This document shows, in pieces, positions 54,737 through 62,625 of a stretch of DNA of 64,000 nt. The DNA is from CBDDFS01 sp965227255 (GTDB lineage Bacteria > Bacteroidota > Bacteroidia > Flavobacteriales_E > Vicingaceae), in assembly GCA_965227255.1 (NCBI GenBank), contig CBDDFS010000004.1, forward strand, positions 186,001-250,000. The letters are read 5' to 3'. The notes below the pieces were generated by a model. The model did not search any database. It saw nothing but the letters and a program-made list of their open reading frames with translations, and was not told where the DNA came from. Within the stretch, counting starts at the first letter, position 1, and each line of letters opens with the position of its first letter. The position numbers were made by a program, and so were the translations under genes.

Positions 54737-54752
54737 TACCCTTCTGAGGGTA
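54737..54752. promoter_or_regulatory. TACC-N8-GGTA operator over the regulator gene start
   Basis: TACCCTTCTGAGGGTA has the same spacing as the HmuY-operon sites and is extended to a perfect 7-base-arm palindrome (54736-54753). It lies between a near-consensus -7 box (minus strand GAATTTTG, 54762-54769) and the ATG at 54721, so a bound protein would overlap about +5 to +20 and block transcription. Confidence 0.6.
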
Positions 54753-54870
54753 GTGAGCTGACAAAATTCGGTTTTATTCTTTTATATAAAAACTTCGCAC
54801 AAAAATTATCACGTCCACCTTCATTTTTACACTGCAAAATATACTTCCTTTGTAACAGAAATTCGATGCA

Positions 54871-55548
54871 ATGAAAAAATACAATTTACTTCTCTTAATC
54901 ATACCATTTCTAATCACTTCATGTGCTGAGCAACCTGCTGACAAACAGAGTCATCAAGAATCACATTCCCTTGAGGATGTAGAATTGGTCGCAGAATACG
55001 ATACAGTGAAAGTAGCTACCTTATATATGAAGGTTGTGGGCAAAGAGAATATGATACAAGCGAATTACTCCGAAGGCATGAGCAATGAGGATATTGCCGC
55101 CAATGCACTTTATGACAACCTTGTTTATGTAGAAGTTGCAGGAAGTTTATATGCCGACAATAGTGAAGAAGGATACGTAGCGGATGAATCGGGCACCGTT
55201 AAATCAAAAATGACCGTTTATGATATGCTGCATATGGACATGGAGGATGTTCATCAACCATTCAGAGTTTCAGTCATAACAAACATCACAAATTTCGATT
55301 CCTGGAAGAAAGCATTTGATGAAGAAGAATTAAATCGGCAAAATGCAGGCATGAGGTCTCTTCAAATTGGTGTGAATCCGAAAGATCCTCAGGAAGTTTT
55401 CATGCTCATCGCCATTGAAGATATTGCCAAAGCCCGTCAGATGATGGAGCACGACGGCTTAAGAAAGAAAATGAAAGATGCTGGAGTTGTGGGAGATCCT
55501 AAAGTCAAATTTTGGAGGCCTGCAGGTCCTCAGACCGAAGAACTCTAA
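54871..55548 (+). CDS. Lipoprotein with C-terminal ABM/DUF3764-like domain
   Basis: The 225-residue protein has lipobox ITSC near residue 17. Residues about 35-125 are a region of unknown type with KVATLYMKVVGKENMIQ and VEVAGSLYADNSEEGY. The last about 90 residues (QPFRVSVITNITNFDSWKKAFDEEE, QIGVNPKDPQEVFMLIAIED, MMEHDGLRKKMKDAGV, quoted in part) have the alpha/beta layout of small DUF3764/antibiotic-biosynthesis-monooxygenase-like domains. Divergent from the NarL-type regulator gene across 150 bases containing its operator. Its stop abuts the thioesterase gene's stop. Confidence 0.7.
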   Translation: MKKYNLLLLIIPFLITSCAEQPADKQSHQESHSLEDVELVAEYDTVKVATLYMKVVGKENMIQANYSEGMSNEDIAANALYDNLVYVEVAGSLYADNSEEGYVADESGTVKSKMTVYDMLHMDMEDVHQPFRVSVITNITNFDSWKKAFDEEELNRQNAGMRSLQIGVNPKDPQEVFMLIAIEDIAKARQMMEHDGLRKKMKDAGVVGDPKVKFWRPAGPQTEEL

Positions 55549-56031
55549 TCAAACCACTTTCATCATTCCTTCTAGTTCTGCTACTCTTTCTTCTATATTG
55601 GGGGTAATTCCCTCTACGTGAACTTCTTTCAGTAAGTTCATGATTTCGCTCGCGTGTTCAACTGCCCTGCCCGTTTTAGCGTCAATTGGAATGAAGACCG
55701 ATCTCATGATTGATTTAAGTTGGCTTTCTGATTTGTCATACATCACCATCTCAACTTCAATGTGCTTTATGCTATAATTATTCACCTGTGTTTTTATCAA
55801 TACTTCTTCCATAAGCCAGGCAGGCTTTCTGTATATAATCTCACTCTTTCCAACTACCCAGCCTCTTCCATCTGTTCTGAGTCTTTCATATACATTGATG
55901 CCATAATATTGTAATAGATGATCTTCTCTGGCATTCATAAAATAATCGAGGTATCTGCCATTGTTCAAATGACTTAACGGGTCACAATCCTGATATCGGA
56001 TCTGTGTAATTGATTGAGGATGTTTTTCCAT
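55549..56031 (-). CDS. Acyl-CoA thioesterase (hotdog fold)
   Basis: The 160-residue protein has the 4HBT/YbgC hotdog pattern: QIRYQDCDPLSHLNNGRYLDYFMNARED with the catalytic-type Asp (YQDCDPLSHLNN) and a C-terminal sheet VLIKTQVNNYSIKHIEVEMVMYD. Such enzymes hydrolyse short- or medium-chain acyl-CoA or 4-hydroxybenzoyl-CoA. It lies 9 bases downstream of the tetR gene, so probably the same operon. Confidence 0.87.
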   Translation of the reverse strand: MEKHPQSITQIRYQDCDPLSHLNNGRYLDYFMNAREDHLLQYYGINVYERLRTDGRGWVVGKSEIIYRKPAWLMEEVLIKTQVNNYSIKHIEVEMVMYDKSESQLKSIMRSVFIPIDAKTGRAVEHASEIMNLLKEVHVEGITPNIEERVAELEGMMKVV

Positions 56032-56040
56032 TTTTAAAGA

Positions 56041-56592
56041 TTAACGTATGAGACTTTCTATTTCTTTTTTAACCAGTCTGAGCGGGCGATCAGATTTCTG
56101 AACCCTTGATAACATGATGGCTCCTTCAAGCATAATGAGGAATTTCTCGGATTTATCTACCGCTTCGATGACCACGCCCTTGTAAATAAGATATGATGTA
56201 ATGGCTTCCTTCCAGAAATCAAATAATCTGGAGCAGGTCGCTCTAAGTGCTTCATTTCCTGCCGTTACATCATGTGAGACAGACGCCAAAGGACAACCAT
56301 ATTTTAACATGTCGTTCTTATAATCTTTGAGATACAGATCAACAATGGCTGACAACCCTTGGGCTGCTGTCCTTTTACCCTTCATTGCATTCTTGAATAC
56401 AAGAGCCATTTCCATGGCTGCTTCCTCAAGAGCAGTTTCAATGATCTCATCTTTTCCTCCGGGAAAATGATGATATAAAGATCCCTTAGGTAATTCCGTA
56501 TCTCTTAGCAGATCATTAATTCCTGTACCGTAGTACCCTGATTTTCTGATCTGTTTTTTAGCGGCTATAATGATATTATCTCTGGTACTCAT
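56041..56592 (-). CDS. TetR/AcrR family repressor (LmrA/YxaF-like)
   Basis: The 183-residue protein has the TetR helix-turn-helix (GTGINDLLRDTELPKGSLYHHFPGGKDEI, quoted in part) and a C-terminal all-helical ligand domain with CPLASVSHDVTAGNEALRA typical of the LmrA/YxaF subclass. The -7 box ends 4 bases before its ATG, and a 6-bp-arm palindrome lies just upstream, so it probably represses its own operon including the thioesterase. Inducer unknown. Confidence 0.92.
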   Translation of the reverse strand: MSTRDNIIIAAKKQIRKSGYYGTGINDLLRDTELPKGSLYHHFPGGKDEIIETALEEAAMEMALVFKNAMKGKRTAAQGLSAIVDLYLKDYKNDMLKYGCPLASVSHDVTAGNEALRATCSRLFDFWKEAITSYLIYKGVVIEAVDKSEKFLIMLEGAIMLSRVQKSDRPLRLVKKEIESLIR

Positions 56593-56596
56593 AACG

Positions 56597-56604
56597 CAAA
56601 GATA
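56597..56604 (-). promoter_or_regulatory. -7 promoter element of the tetR-thioesterase operon, 4 bases before the start codon
   Basis: The minus strand reads TATCTTTG, an exact TAnnTTTG match ending 4 bases before the ATG at 56592, so the transcript should be leaderless. Confidence 0.6.
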
Positions 56605-56614
56605 TAAATTATAC

Positions 56615-56628
56615 AGACCGGTCGGTCT
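56615..56628. promoter_or_regulatory. TetR operator AGACCG-GT-CGGTCT
   Basis: Perfect 6-base arms with a 2-base spacer, starting 11 bases upstream of the -7 box of the tetR gene and covering the -33 region. The arms resemble many known TetR/AcrR operators. Confidence 0.7.
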
Positions 56629-56673
56629 AGAATGCTAAAAAAGACTGATACTCAAGGTTGAAAAAGACGAGCT

Positions 56674-57357
56674 TTATTGTTTACGGAAGTCTGGATTCCA
56701 ACTAAGAGCTAGTTGAAAATACCACTTGTCGAAATCTGGAGTGAGCTGATTCAACATACCCATCTGAAGATTTGTGCTCTTGTTGAATTGATATCCTCCG
56801 GCAAAATACAGACGATTCCGGTCGAGATAAGATTCCTTTTCTCCCATTGGAACTGTATGAAGAAAAACTTCGTCGTATACGGCGGCGAACCACGTGTCGG
56901 GCTCCATGTCCTTCTTGCCTATTGGAATTGTCAGGAATAACCTGTATCTCACCCTATTTAAATAAACACCATTTTTCCATCGTTGTTCCACCCTGAACCT
57001 GTGCTCAAATAAAAGATTTGGGATCTTATGTTTTAGCATGTATTGTTCGAATATCCTACCCTCCTCAGCATCTGGGTTGTTGATGTCGGTTTCGAACGAG
57101 TAGTCGGCTATATAGGCATAACCCAGTGCGAAAGACGAAGATTTAGAGACGTTGTACATAGGAGCAACCCTCAATAACAGTTGTTCGATATTCTCACCAT
57201 GATCGTGTGAACGATATTGAGCTTCGTTCCATAAAGTCCATTTATCCGTGAGCTTCATTCCACTGAAATACATCCACCAGCTGCCTACTTCCTGGGATTT
57301 CATTTTATTGGGTAATAACACTGAGGACAGGATCAGAATGAGTGTTATTTTCTTCAT
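56674..57357 (-). CDS. DUF2490 outer membrane protein
   Basis: The 227-residue protein has a signal peptide (1-21, ending MKSQ) and the DUF2490 pattern: GSWWMYFSGMKLTDKWTLWNEAQYRSHDHGEN, LLLRVAPMYNVSKSSSFALGYAYI, EHRFRVEQRWKN, YRLFLTIPIGKK, AVYDEVFLHTVP and DRNRLYFAGGYQFNKSTNLQMGMLNQ (quoted in parts). Probably a small outer-membrane beta-barrel of unknown function. The 120-base spacer between this gene and the next tetR gene contains repeat arrays. Confidence 0.85.
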   Translation of the reverse strand: MKKITLILILSSVLLPNKMKSQEVGSWWMYFSGMKLTDKWTLWNEAQYRSHDHGENIEQLLLRVAPMYNVSKSSSFALGYAYIADYSFETDINNPDAEEGRIFEQYMLKHKIPNLLFEHRFRVEQRWKNGVYLNRVRYRLFLTIPIGKKDMEPDTWFAAVYDEVFLHTVPMGEKESYLDRNRLYFAGGYQFNKSTNLQMGMLNQLTPDFDKWYFQLALSWNPDFRKQ

Positions 57358-57361
57358 GTTG

Positions 57362-57369
57362 GAAATATA
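57362..57369 (-). promoter_or_regulatory. Near-consensus -7 element, DUF2490 gene
   Basis: The minus strand reads TATATTTC, one mismatch from TAnnTTTG, ending 4 bases before the ATG at 57357. It touches the start of the repeat array. Confidence 0.35.
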
Positions 57370-57371
57370 AG

Positions 57372-57480
57372 GATATCTGATAGATGATATCTGACTTATG
57401 ATATATGATATTGTGTGAAGGTGAGAGTCAGAGTCAGAGTGAGAGTGAGTTGAAATTCCTACTGTCGACTGACGACTTTA
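57372..57480. repeat. Three adjoining short repeat arrays between DUF2490 and tetR genes
   Basis: Heptads GATATCT, GATAGAT, GATATCT, GACTTAT, GATATAT, GATATTG (57372-57413) are followed by six 6-base units GTGAAG, GTGAGA, GTCAGA, GTCAGA, GTGAGA, GTGAGT (57415-57450) and then GACTGAC, GACTTTA (57467-57480), the last overlapping the tetR stop codon. Confidence 0.75.
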
Positions 57481-58038
57481 AGCTTTAACGCTGCCCCAGA
57501 ACATTTCGAAGGCTTGCTTCATGAATTCGGGTGTTCTGTATTTGACAGGATTGTTTTCTAAGTACTCGATCATGCCATAAACGGAAGCATTCATGGTGTC
57601 GTAAACAAAATCATCTGGCAAATATCTCAATTGCTTCTGTTGTATTCCTTTTTCAACAATGTCTGAGAATTTGGTCTTGAATTGCTCGAACTTGCCTTTG
57701 TGCTTCTTTCGATAAGGTGAATACTTATAGACATGCAGGAAATGATACTTCTCTTTGTTTTTCATGGCCCAGTCGATCGCATTCCTCCATATAAGTTTGC
57801 ATTGATCTTTTGGATTTGTCTCTTCGTCGAGTCCTTGCATTATTGCCTCAATCTGTTCTTCTTTGATCCAGGCATGCAATTTCTGCACAAGTGAATCCTT
57901 TGATCTATAATAATGGAACAAGGTTCCGTTACTCACATCCGCATTGTTGGCAATTGATGCTGTTGATGTGCCATGAAAGCCTTTGCTTACAAAGAGTGAT
58001 AGGGCCGAATTCAGGATGTCTTCTTCTTTCTTGATCAT
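57478..58038 (-). CDS. TetR/AcrR family transcriptional regulator
   Basis: The 186-residue protein has a TetR helix-turn-helix (FHGTSTASIANNADVSNGTLFHYYRSKDSLVQ, quoted in part) and an alpha-helical C-terminal domain (YKYSPYRKKHKGKFEQFKTK). An inverted repeat lies 5 bases upstream of its start and probably is its own operator. It lies downstream of the YHYH gene on the same strand. Its TAA stop is part of a heptad array. Confidence 0.92.
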   Translation of the reverse strand: MIKKEEDILNSALSLFVSKGFHGTSTASIANNADVSNGTLFHYYRSKDSLVQKLHAWIKEEQIEAIMQGLDEETNPKDQCKLIWRNAIDWAMKNKEKYHFLHVYKYSPYRKKHKGKFEQFKTKFSDIVEKGIQQKQLRYLPDDFVYDTMNASVYGMIEYLENNPVKYRTPEFMKQAFEMFWGSVKA

Positions 58039-58042
58039 TTCA

Positions 58043-58059
58043 GACTGACTAATCAGTCA
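58043..58059. promoter_or_regulatory. TetR operator GACTGA-CTAA-TCAGTC
   Basis: GACTGA and TCAGTC are 6-base arms with a 4-base spacer (58043-58058); TGACT/AGTCA is nested within. It sits between a near-consensus -7 box (minus strand TATCATTG, 58061-58068) and the ATG at 58038, the usual position for repression. Confidence 0.6.
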
Positions 58060-58105
58060 ACAATGATAACTAATTGAGACTTAAAAAGAAAGGATTGATG
58101 CAAAT

Positions 58106-59044
58106 TTAAGGAGGACCTAATTTGAAATCATCACTTGGTGTTCCTACTACACATCTGGGTATGCCTGGGAATTCATCGGTGATTACATAGTAATAGGTTC
58201 CGCCTGGAAATTCAGGGGTCACTCCTTCCCTCCCATTGCATTCATCAAGACTCCCCAATCCTGCTACATATTCATAATCCTGGACATACTTTCCATTGTA
58301 ATCATCACATGGTGCCGTAATCCCGTCTCCCGGTCTTTGTCCTGACTTGAGGCGATATGAAGATGTCATCTCTGTCAAAGCTGAGTTGCCGTCGTTTGCA
58401 TCGCTGTAGGCATATTTATAATAAACCGGAAATCCATCCGAAGCCCAGCCGGCCAATACCATTTGAAAGCCATCTGCATTAAGCTGTTCCAGATATAATT
58501 CTGGTGCTCCATGATAATGATATTCTCCCGTGGGCTGTACATGTGCCAGGTTGCAATCGAAACCAAGGTCATTATTCATTGCCTCCAGGTTCCAGGCCCA
58601 GTTCTGTTCTGCCGTACCCTTTCCCCATGGTTCAGCCGCAACCGGATCGAATTCAACTCCATTCAAGGCAATACCAAAAACATATTGTGGACCTGTCACT
58701 GTACTTTGCATCTCGGTAATCGAAGATGCTTTTTGAGGTGTCAGGTCTACTTCCATCACTTCATTTACTTCTTTAATGGAATTAGGATTGCCGCTATTGG
58801 GAAATGGACCCACTTTGTGATCAGGAATATGATTCACATTAAATATCCTCTTGTCTGTTCCGGTATTGGTGGATTCTGAATAACTGCTCGTAAACGTGAG
58901 GCTTTCTGAGCAGTCTAGTCTTTCCTGACTAATGGTATTGTCGATTGTGCAGTTGTTTCCTTTGCCGCCTGTTTGCTCATCTTCCTTAGTGCAAGAAAAA
59001 TTACATGCGGCGATTGCAATGCTTAGGATAATAGTTTTTTTCAT
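58106..59044 (-). CDS. YHYH-domain lipoprotein
   Basis: The 312-residue protein has a lipobox FSC near residue 17 and the family marker GEYHYHGAPE near 178, with CNLAHVQPTGEYHYHG, GWASDGFPVYYKYAYSD and SSYRLKSGQRP around it. YHYH proteins are secreted or lipid-anchored with an unknown role. Six or more Cys may form disulfides. On the same strand as the barrel gene 10 bases upstream (59055) and the tetR gene downstream. Confidence 0.88.
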   Translation of the reverse strand: MKKTIILSIAIAACNFSCTKEDEQTGGKGNNCTIDNTISQERLDCSESLTFTSSYSESTNTGTDKRIFNVNHIPDHKVGPFPNSGNPNSIKEVNEVMEVDLTPQKASSITEMQSTVTGPQYVFGIALNGVEFDPVAAEPWGKGTAEQNWAWNLEAMNNDLGFDCNLAHVQPTGEYHYHGAPELYLEQLNADGFQMVLAGWASDGFPVYYKYAYSDANDGNSALTEMTSSYRLKSGQRPGDGITAPCDDYNGKYVQDYEYVAGLGSLDECNGREGVTPEFPGGTYYYVITDEFPGIPRCVVGTPSDDFKLGPP

Positions 59045-59054
59045 TTTGAGAATT

Positions 59055-59777
59055 TTATTCTTCTTTTGGACTATCTGGAATCACACCAAACTTTATAGGA
59101 ATCATGATTCCCAATTGCCAGACTTCGTTGTAGCCATTCCCTTTACTTCCATCTTTAAGCAGTTCGGCCAGACCTCTGGTATACGTAAGCTGGATCTGAG
59201 AACCGGGTTCTCCATCAAAATGATAGTGCAGGCCTGCCATCACACCATAATCCAGTCGATTCAGATTCGACATTATACTGCGACGGTGTGTAATGTCTCC
59301 ATCATCTGTAGATAATTCGTAATAGTCGTGTGCATTTGTCATATATGAGATGTAGCCGCCAACACCGAGGCCAATTCTGTCGTAGGCTCTGTATTCGATC
59401 ATTACGGGAAATTCGAAGTAATTGAGTTCCCGCAATGTGTTTGATCCGACCCAAAGTGAATCGGTGAGATTATACAATGGATCCTTGTCATTAAAGTTCT
59501 TTTCGCCTTTGGGAGAAGCAAAAAATAAAGAGCCGGATAATATCAGATTGTTACTGAATTTATAATCCATGTATAGTCCGAAGCCCAATCTCGAGTTTGG
59601 TTCCGAACCATTATCTATGGTCGTCATACTCCGATTAATAATGAGATCAAGTCCGAATTCAATTGGACCTTTATTCAGTTTGTCACCAAATAATAAACCG
59701 ATCAATACCTGAGAGTCTGCCTGCTTTGCAAATCCCATCAGAGCTATAAGAAAGATTGGAATGATCTTTTTGGCCAT
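59055..59777 (-). CDS. Outer membrane beta-barrel protein (PorT-like)
   Basis: The 240-residue protein has a signal peptide (1-22, ending ADSQ) followed by amphipathic beta strands alternating with turns (GPIEFGLDLIINRSM, LGFGLYMDYKFSNNLILSGSLFFAS, YFEFPVMIEYRAYDRIGLGVGGYI, LNRLDYGVMAGLHYHFDG, quoted in parts). This is the pattern of the outer membrane beta-barrel/PorT-like family in Bacteroidota. Substrate unknown. It ends 10 bases upstream of the YHYH lipoprotein gene, so they are probably one operon. Confidence 0.78.
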   Translation of the reverse strand: MAKKIIPIFLIALMGFAKQADSQVLIGLLFGDKLNKGPIEFGLDLIINRSMTTIDNGSEPNSRLGFGLYMDYKFSNNLILSGSLFFASPKGEKNFNDKDPLYNLTDSLWVGSNTLRELNYFEFPVMIEYRAYDRIGLGVGGYISYMTNAHDYYELSTDDGDITHRRSIMSNLNRLDYGVMAGLHYHFDGEPGSQIQLTYTRGLAELLKDGSKGNGYNEVWQLGIMIPIKFGVIPDSPKEE

Positions 59778-60005
59778 AGAGCCATAAATCTATGAAAAAA
59801 GGTGATTCGAGAATATTACAATTCAGAATCACAGAAGTAGATCAAATGTTGAATACTAAGAATTAGGGGTTTTCCCTCAGATAAATTGAATATCCTCCCT
59901 TAAAACTGTAGTTCTTGAATGTGCGAATTTTGAACAACTACCATTAAAAAAACCATCATGGGATATAATAAGACATATAATACTAATTGGATTAAATTAG
60001 ACTTC

Positions 60006-61325
60006 ATGAAAAGATTAGGCTTAGCTCTTTTCTTGATCATTCTTTGCAATCAGTCGTCCAAAGCACAAGAGATTGTTGCTTATATGTCGCTGGAAAGAGG
60101 CGGTCACAAGGCGGTAATTTTTCAAGACAGCCTTTTTGTATTTGGTGGTGCTGATGAAAACAGGGATGTTATTCCTTTTATGGAACATGTAGACCTCGAA
60201 TCAAATATTGTGACAAGAATTGAAGATACTTCAAGCAGGTTGCTTTCTACAAAGGTGGTGGGTGAATATGGCATATACGCCTTTGGCGGCATTGATGACA
60301 TTTTTACTCCGACTGCTTCAACTTTCTCCCAGGTCTATAAAAATGGTAAATGGTCACCTATCGAACCTCTTCCAGGCCCATTCGCCAGTGGCAAGGCAGT
60401 AAAGGTCGGCAACAAGATTGTTTTGGCTGGTGGAAATGTAAGACCGGACAGTATTAATAAACACGTATACATATATGACGAGCTAAACGATACCTGGGAA
60501 ATTGATTTTTTATCAGTACCCAGAAGTTTCATATCCATGGCGACCGATGGCTCCGCAGTCTGGATTATAGGAGGTCAGGATGACTCCAATATATATGACA
60601 GAATTGATATTTATGATCCTGTTGCGAAATCGTGGAGTACCGATACTTTGCCGCACGGGGTGGCTTACTCTTCAGCTATTTTTCACAATGATAAATTCTA
60701 TGTTGCCGGAGGTTACAATGTGTTGGCAAATATTGCAACAGGAACTCCGTGGCTTCAGATTTTCGATGGTAATTCGTGGAAGGTTGATACTCTTAATGAT
60801 ATAAAGGCAGGAATTGAAAGTGTGGCATTAGGAGATGAGATTTACTTCATAGGAGGCGGCCCTTTTATTCCGGTTAAAAAAACGTTTTATGACACCTATC
60901 TGAGTATTGATATTTATAATTCAACTACAGGAGTGTTAAATTCAAACAACCTTTCCGTGCCCCGTGTATATCATTCTTCTCTGGTATATAATAATTGCGT
61001 GTACACCTTTGGTGGCTTGAGCATTCCCAATACAGGTAATGGGGTGCATGTTGCCAAGGCATCCATTGAATCTCTTTGTCCATATGTTGGCATTGAAGAT
61101 CTTTCCGAGATTGACTTTAGCTTTTATCCTAATCCTTGCAACTCAATTATAAATGTAGAAGGACTTCACGGAATTACTTCTTTCGAGATTTATGACAACA
61201 TTGGCATGTTAGTACTTTCAGGTGAGCTAATTCCCGGACAAAATCAGCTGGATGTTTCTGCTCTGAATAGTGGTATTCATTTTCTGAGAGTTGGAGATAA
61301 GGTGGAGAGATTGCTTGTTGAATGA
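60006..61325 (+). CDS. Kelch-repeat protein with T9SS sorting domain
   Basis: The ATG at 60006 places a signal peptide (MKRLGLALFLIILCNQSSKAQ) at the start of 439 residues; the open frame extends upstream to 59958 with no signal. Kelch motifs, each with a GG and a following W/Y, occur about every 48 residues: FVFGGADENRD, YAFGGIDDIF, IVLAGGNVRPDS, WIIGGQDD, YVAGGYNVLA, YFIGGGPFIP and YTFGGLSIPN. The C-terminus has FYPNPCNSIINVEG and a T9SS type A-type end (HFLRVGDKVERLLVE). Probably a secreted beta-propeller on the surface. Carbohydrate binding is possible but not shown. Confidence 0.82.
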   Translation: MKRLGLALFLIILCNQSSKAQEIVAYMSLERGGHKAVIFQDSLFVFGGADENRDVIPFMEHVDLESNIVTRIEDTSSRLLSTKVVGEYGIYAFGGIDDIFTPTASTFSQVYKNGKWSPIEPLPGPFASGKAVKVGNKIVLAGGNVRPDSINKHVYIYDELNDTWEIDFLSVPRSFISMATDGSAVWIIGGQDDSNIYDRIDIYDPVAKSWSTDTLPHGVAYSSAIFHNDKFYVAGGYNVLANIATGTPWLQIFDGNSWKVDTLNDIKAGIESVALGDEIYFIGGGPFIPVKKTFYDTYLSIDIYNSTTGVLNSNNLSVPRVYHSSLVYNNCVYTFGGLSIPNTGNGVHVAKASIESLCPYVGIEDLSEIDFSFYPNPCNSIINVEGLHGITSFEIYDNIGMLVLSGELIPGQNQLDVSALNSGIHFLRVGDKVERLLVE

Positions 61326-61359
61326 ATATCTTAAACCGTTCTTTTAAAGCCTTATATTT

Positions 61360-62625
61360 TCACTGCCTTCTATTAGCCAGTAAGGGAGGTGGTTCACCGT
61401 TGAATGGATTCCATCTGCTGATGCTTCTGGCATTCATACCCGATGCACGGATCACAGCCCTGTCACCATAGCGTTCCCGCATGCGATCCATGGCACTGTA
61501 CAATTTGATAATACGGGGAGAGTCTTCAAAGAGATTGATCTGATGACCTCCTTCCACCAGATGACTGTACCTCACTCCCACCAGTCTGACCAGCAAGCGT
61601 CTGTTGTATAACTTCTCAAAGAGCTCCATCACTATGGGAATGATGGCATGGTCGGAAGCACTGTAGGGTATTCTGCGCTGCTGAGTATAGGTTTGGAAGT
61701 CGGAATAACGGATCTTGAAGGTCACACAGGCTGTTAGTTTATTCCCCCTTCTCAGTTGGTAGATCAGATTCTCAGCCATGGCCATGATGATGCCTTTGAG
61801 TTTATCAACATCGGTGGTGTCACGGTCGAAGGTGCGTTCAGTGGATATCGACTTCCTTTCATGGTATTGAACCACGGGTGTATTATCAATTCCATTGGCT
61901 TTCTTCCACATAACAATACCATTCTTGCCAAATACCCTTTCCATCATCTCCAGAGGCATCTCCTGGATAGAGCGGATTCTTCTCACACCCAGGTCACACA
62001 GTGATTTGTAGGTCTTTTCTCCGATCATGGGAATTTTGCTTACCGATAATGGAGCCAGAAAATTCTTTTCACTTCCATTCTCAATCATGATCTGGTTGTT
62101 GGGTTTGGCTTCTCCTGTGGCGATCTTCGATACGGTCTTGTTCTTCGATAAACCAAAGGATATGGGTAATCCGGTTTCTCTGATGATTCGCTGCCTCAGT
62201 TCAGATGCCAGCTTGAGGCAGCCAAAAAACTTGTCCATACCGGTAAGATCAATATAGAACTCATCAATGGATGACTTCTCATAAAGCGGCACCATTTCCT
62301 TGATCACTTCCGTTACCTGTTCGGAGAACTTGCTGTACACACCGGAGTTGCCTCGCAATACTACAGCTTCCGGACAAAGTTGACGGGCCAGCTTCATCGG
62401 CATGGCCGAATGAATGCCAAACTGTCGGGCTTCATAACTGCATGAAGCCACAACACCCCGGTCACTTACCCCGCCGATAAGCACAGGTCTGCCTTCCAGC
62501 TTACTATCTATAAGACGCTCACAGGATACAAAGAAGGTATCCAGGTCCATGTGTACTACGGAACGATTTATGATTCCTGATTCCTGATTCCTGATTCCAG
62601 AGCTTGTTTTTGATCTCATATGCAT
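61360..62625 (-). CDS. dinB: Y-family DNA polymerase (DinB/Pol IV-like)
   Basis: The 421-residue translesion polymerase carries HMDLDTFFVSCERL (catalytic Asp residues), VLIGGVSDRGVVASCSYEAR, SSIDEFYIDLTGMDKFFG (second catalytic acidic pair), a helix-hairpin-helix (KIPMIGEKTYKSLCDLGVRRI) and a little-finger domain (YSDFQTYTQQRRIPY, ALVRLVGVRYSHL-type). The first about 25 residues (MHMRSKTSSGIRNQESGI) are encoded by a GATTCCT heptad array, not by a normal family N-terminus. Its ATG follows directly on the TAG of the DnaE-type gene, indicating coupling and a DnaE-type/DinB translesion cassette. Confidence 0.9.
   Translation of the reverse strand: MHMRSKTSSGIRNQESGIINRSVVHMDLDTFFVSCERLIDSKLEGRPVLIGGVSDRGVVASCSYEARQFGIHSAMPMKLARQLCPEAVVLRGNSGVYSKFSEQVTEVIKEMVPLYEKSSIDEFYIDLTGMDKFFGCLKLASELRQRIIRETGLPISFGLSKNKTVSKIATGEAKPNNQIMIENGSEKNFLAPLSVSKIPMIGEKTYKSLCDLGVRRIRSIQEMPLEMMERVFGKNGIVMWKKANGIDNTPVVQYHERKSISTERTFDRDTTDVDKLKGIIMAMAENLIYQLRRGNKLTACVTFKIRYSDFQTYTQQRRIPYSASDHAIIPIVMELFEKLYNRRLLVRLVGVRYSHLVEGGHQINLFEDSPRIIKLYSAMDRMRERYGDRAVIRASGMNARSISRWNPFNGEPPPLLANRRQ
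62565..62599. repeat. GATTCCT heptad array within the dinB N-terminal codons
   Basis: Five contiguous heptads GATTTAT, GATTCCT, GATTCCT, GATTCCT, GATTCCA in plus orientation. Read on the minus strand they encode SGIRNQESGIIN in the extended N-terminus of DinB. Confidence 0.85.
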
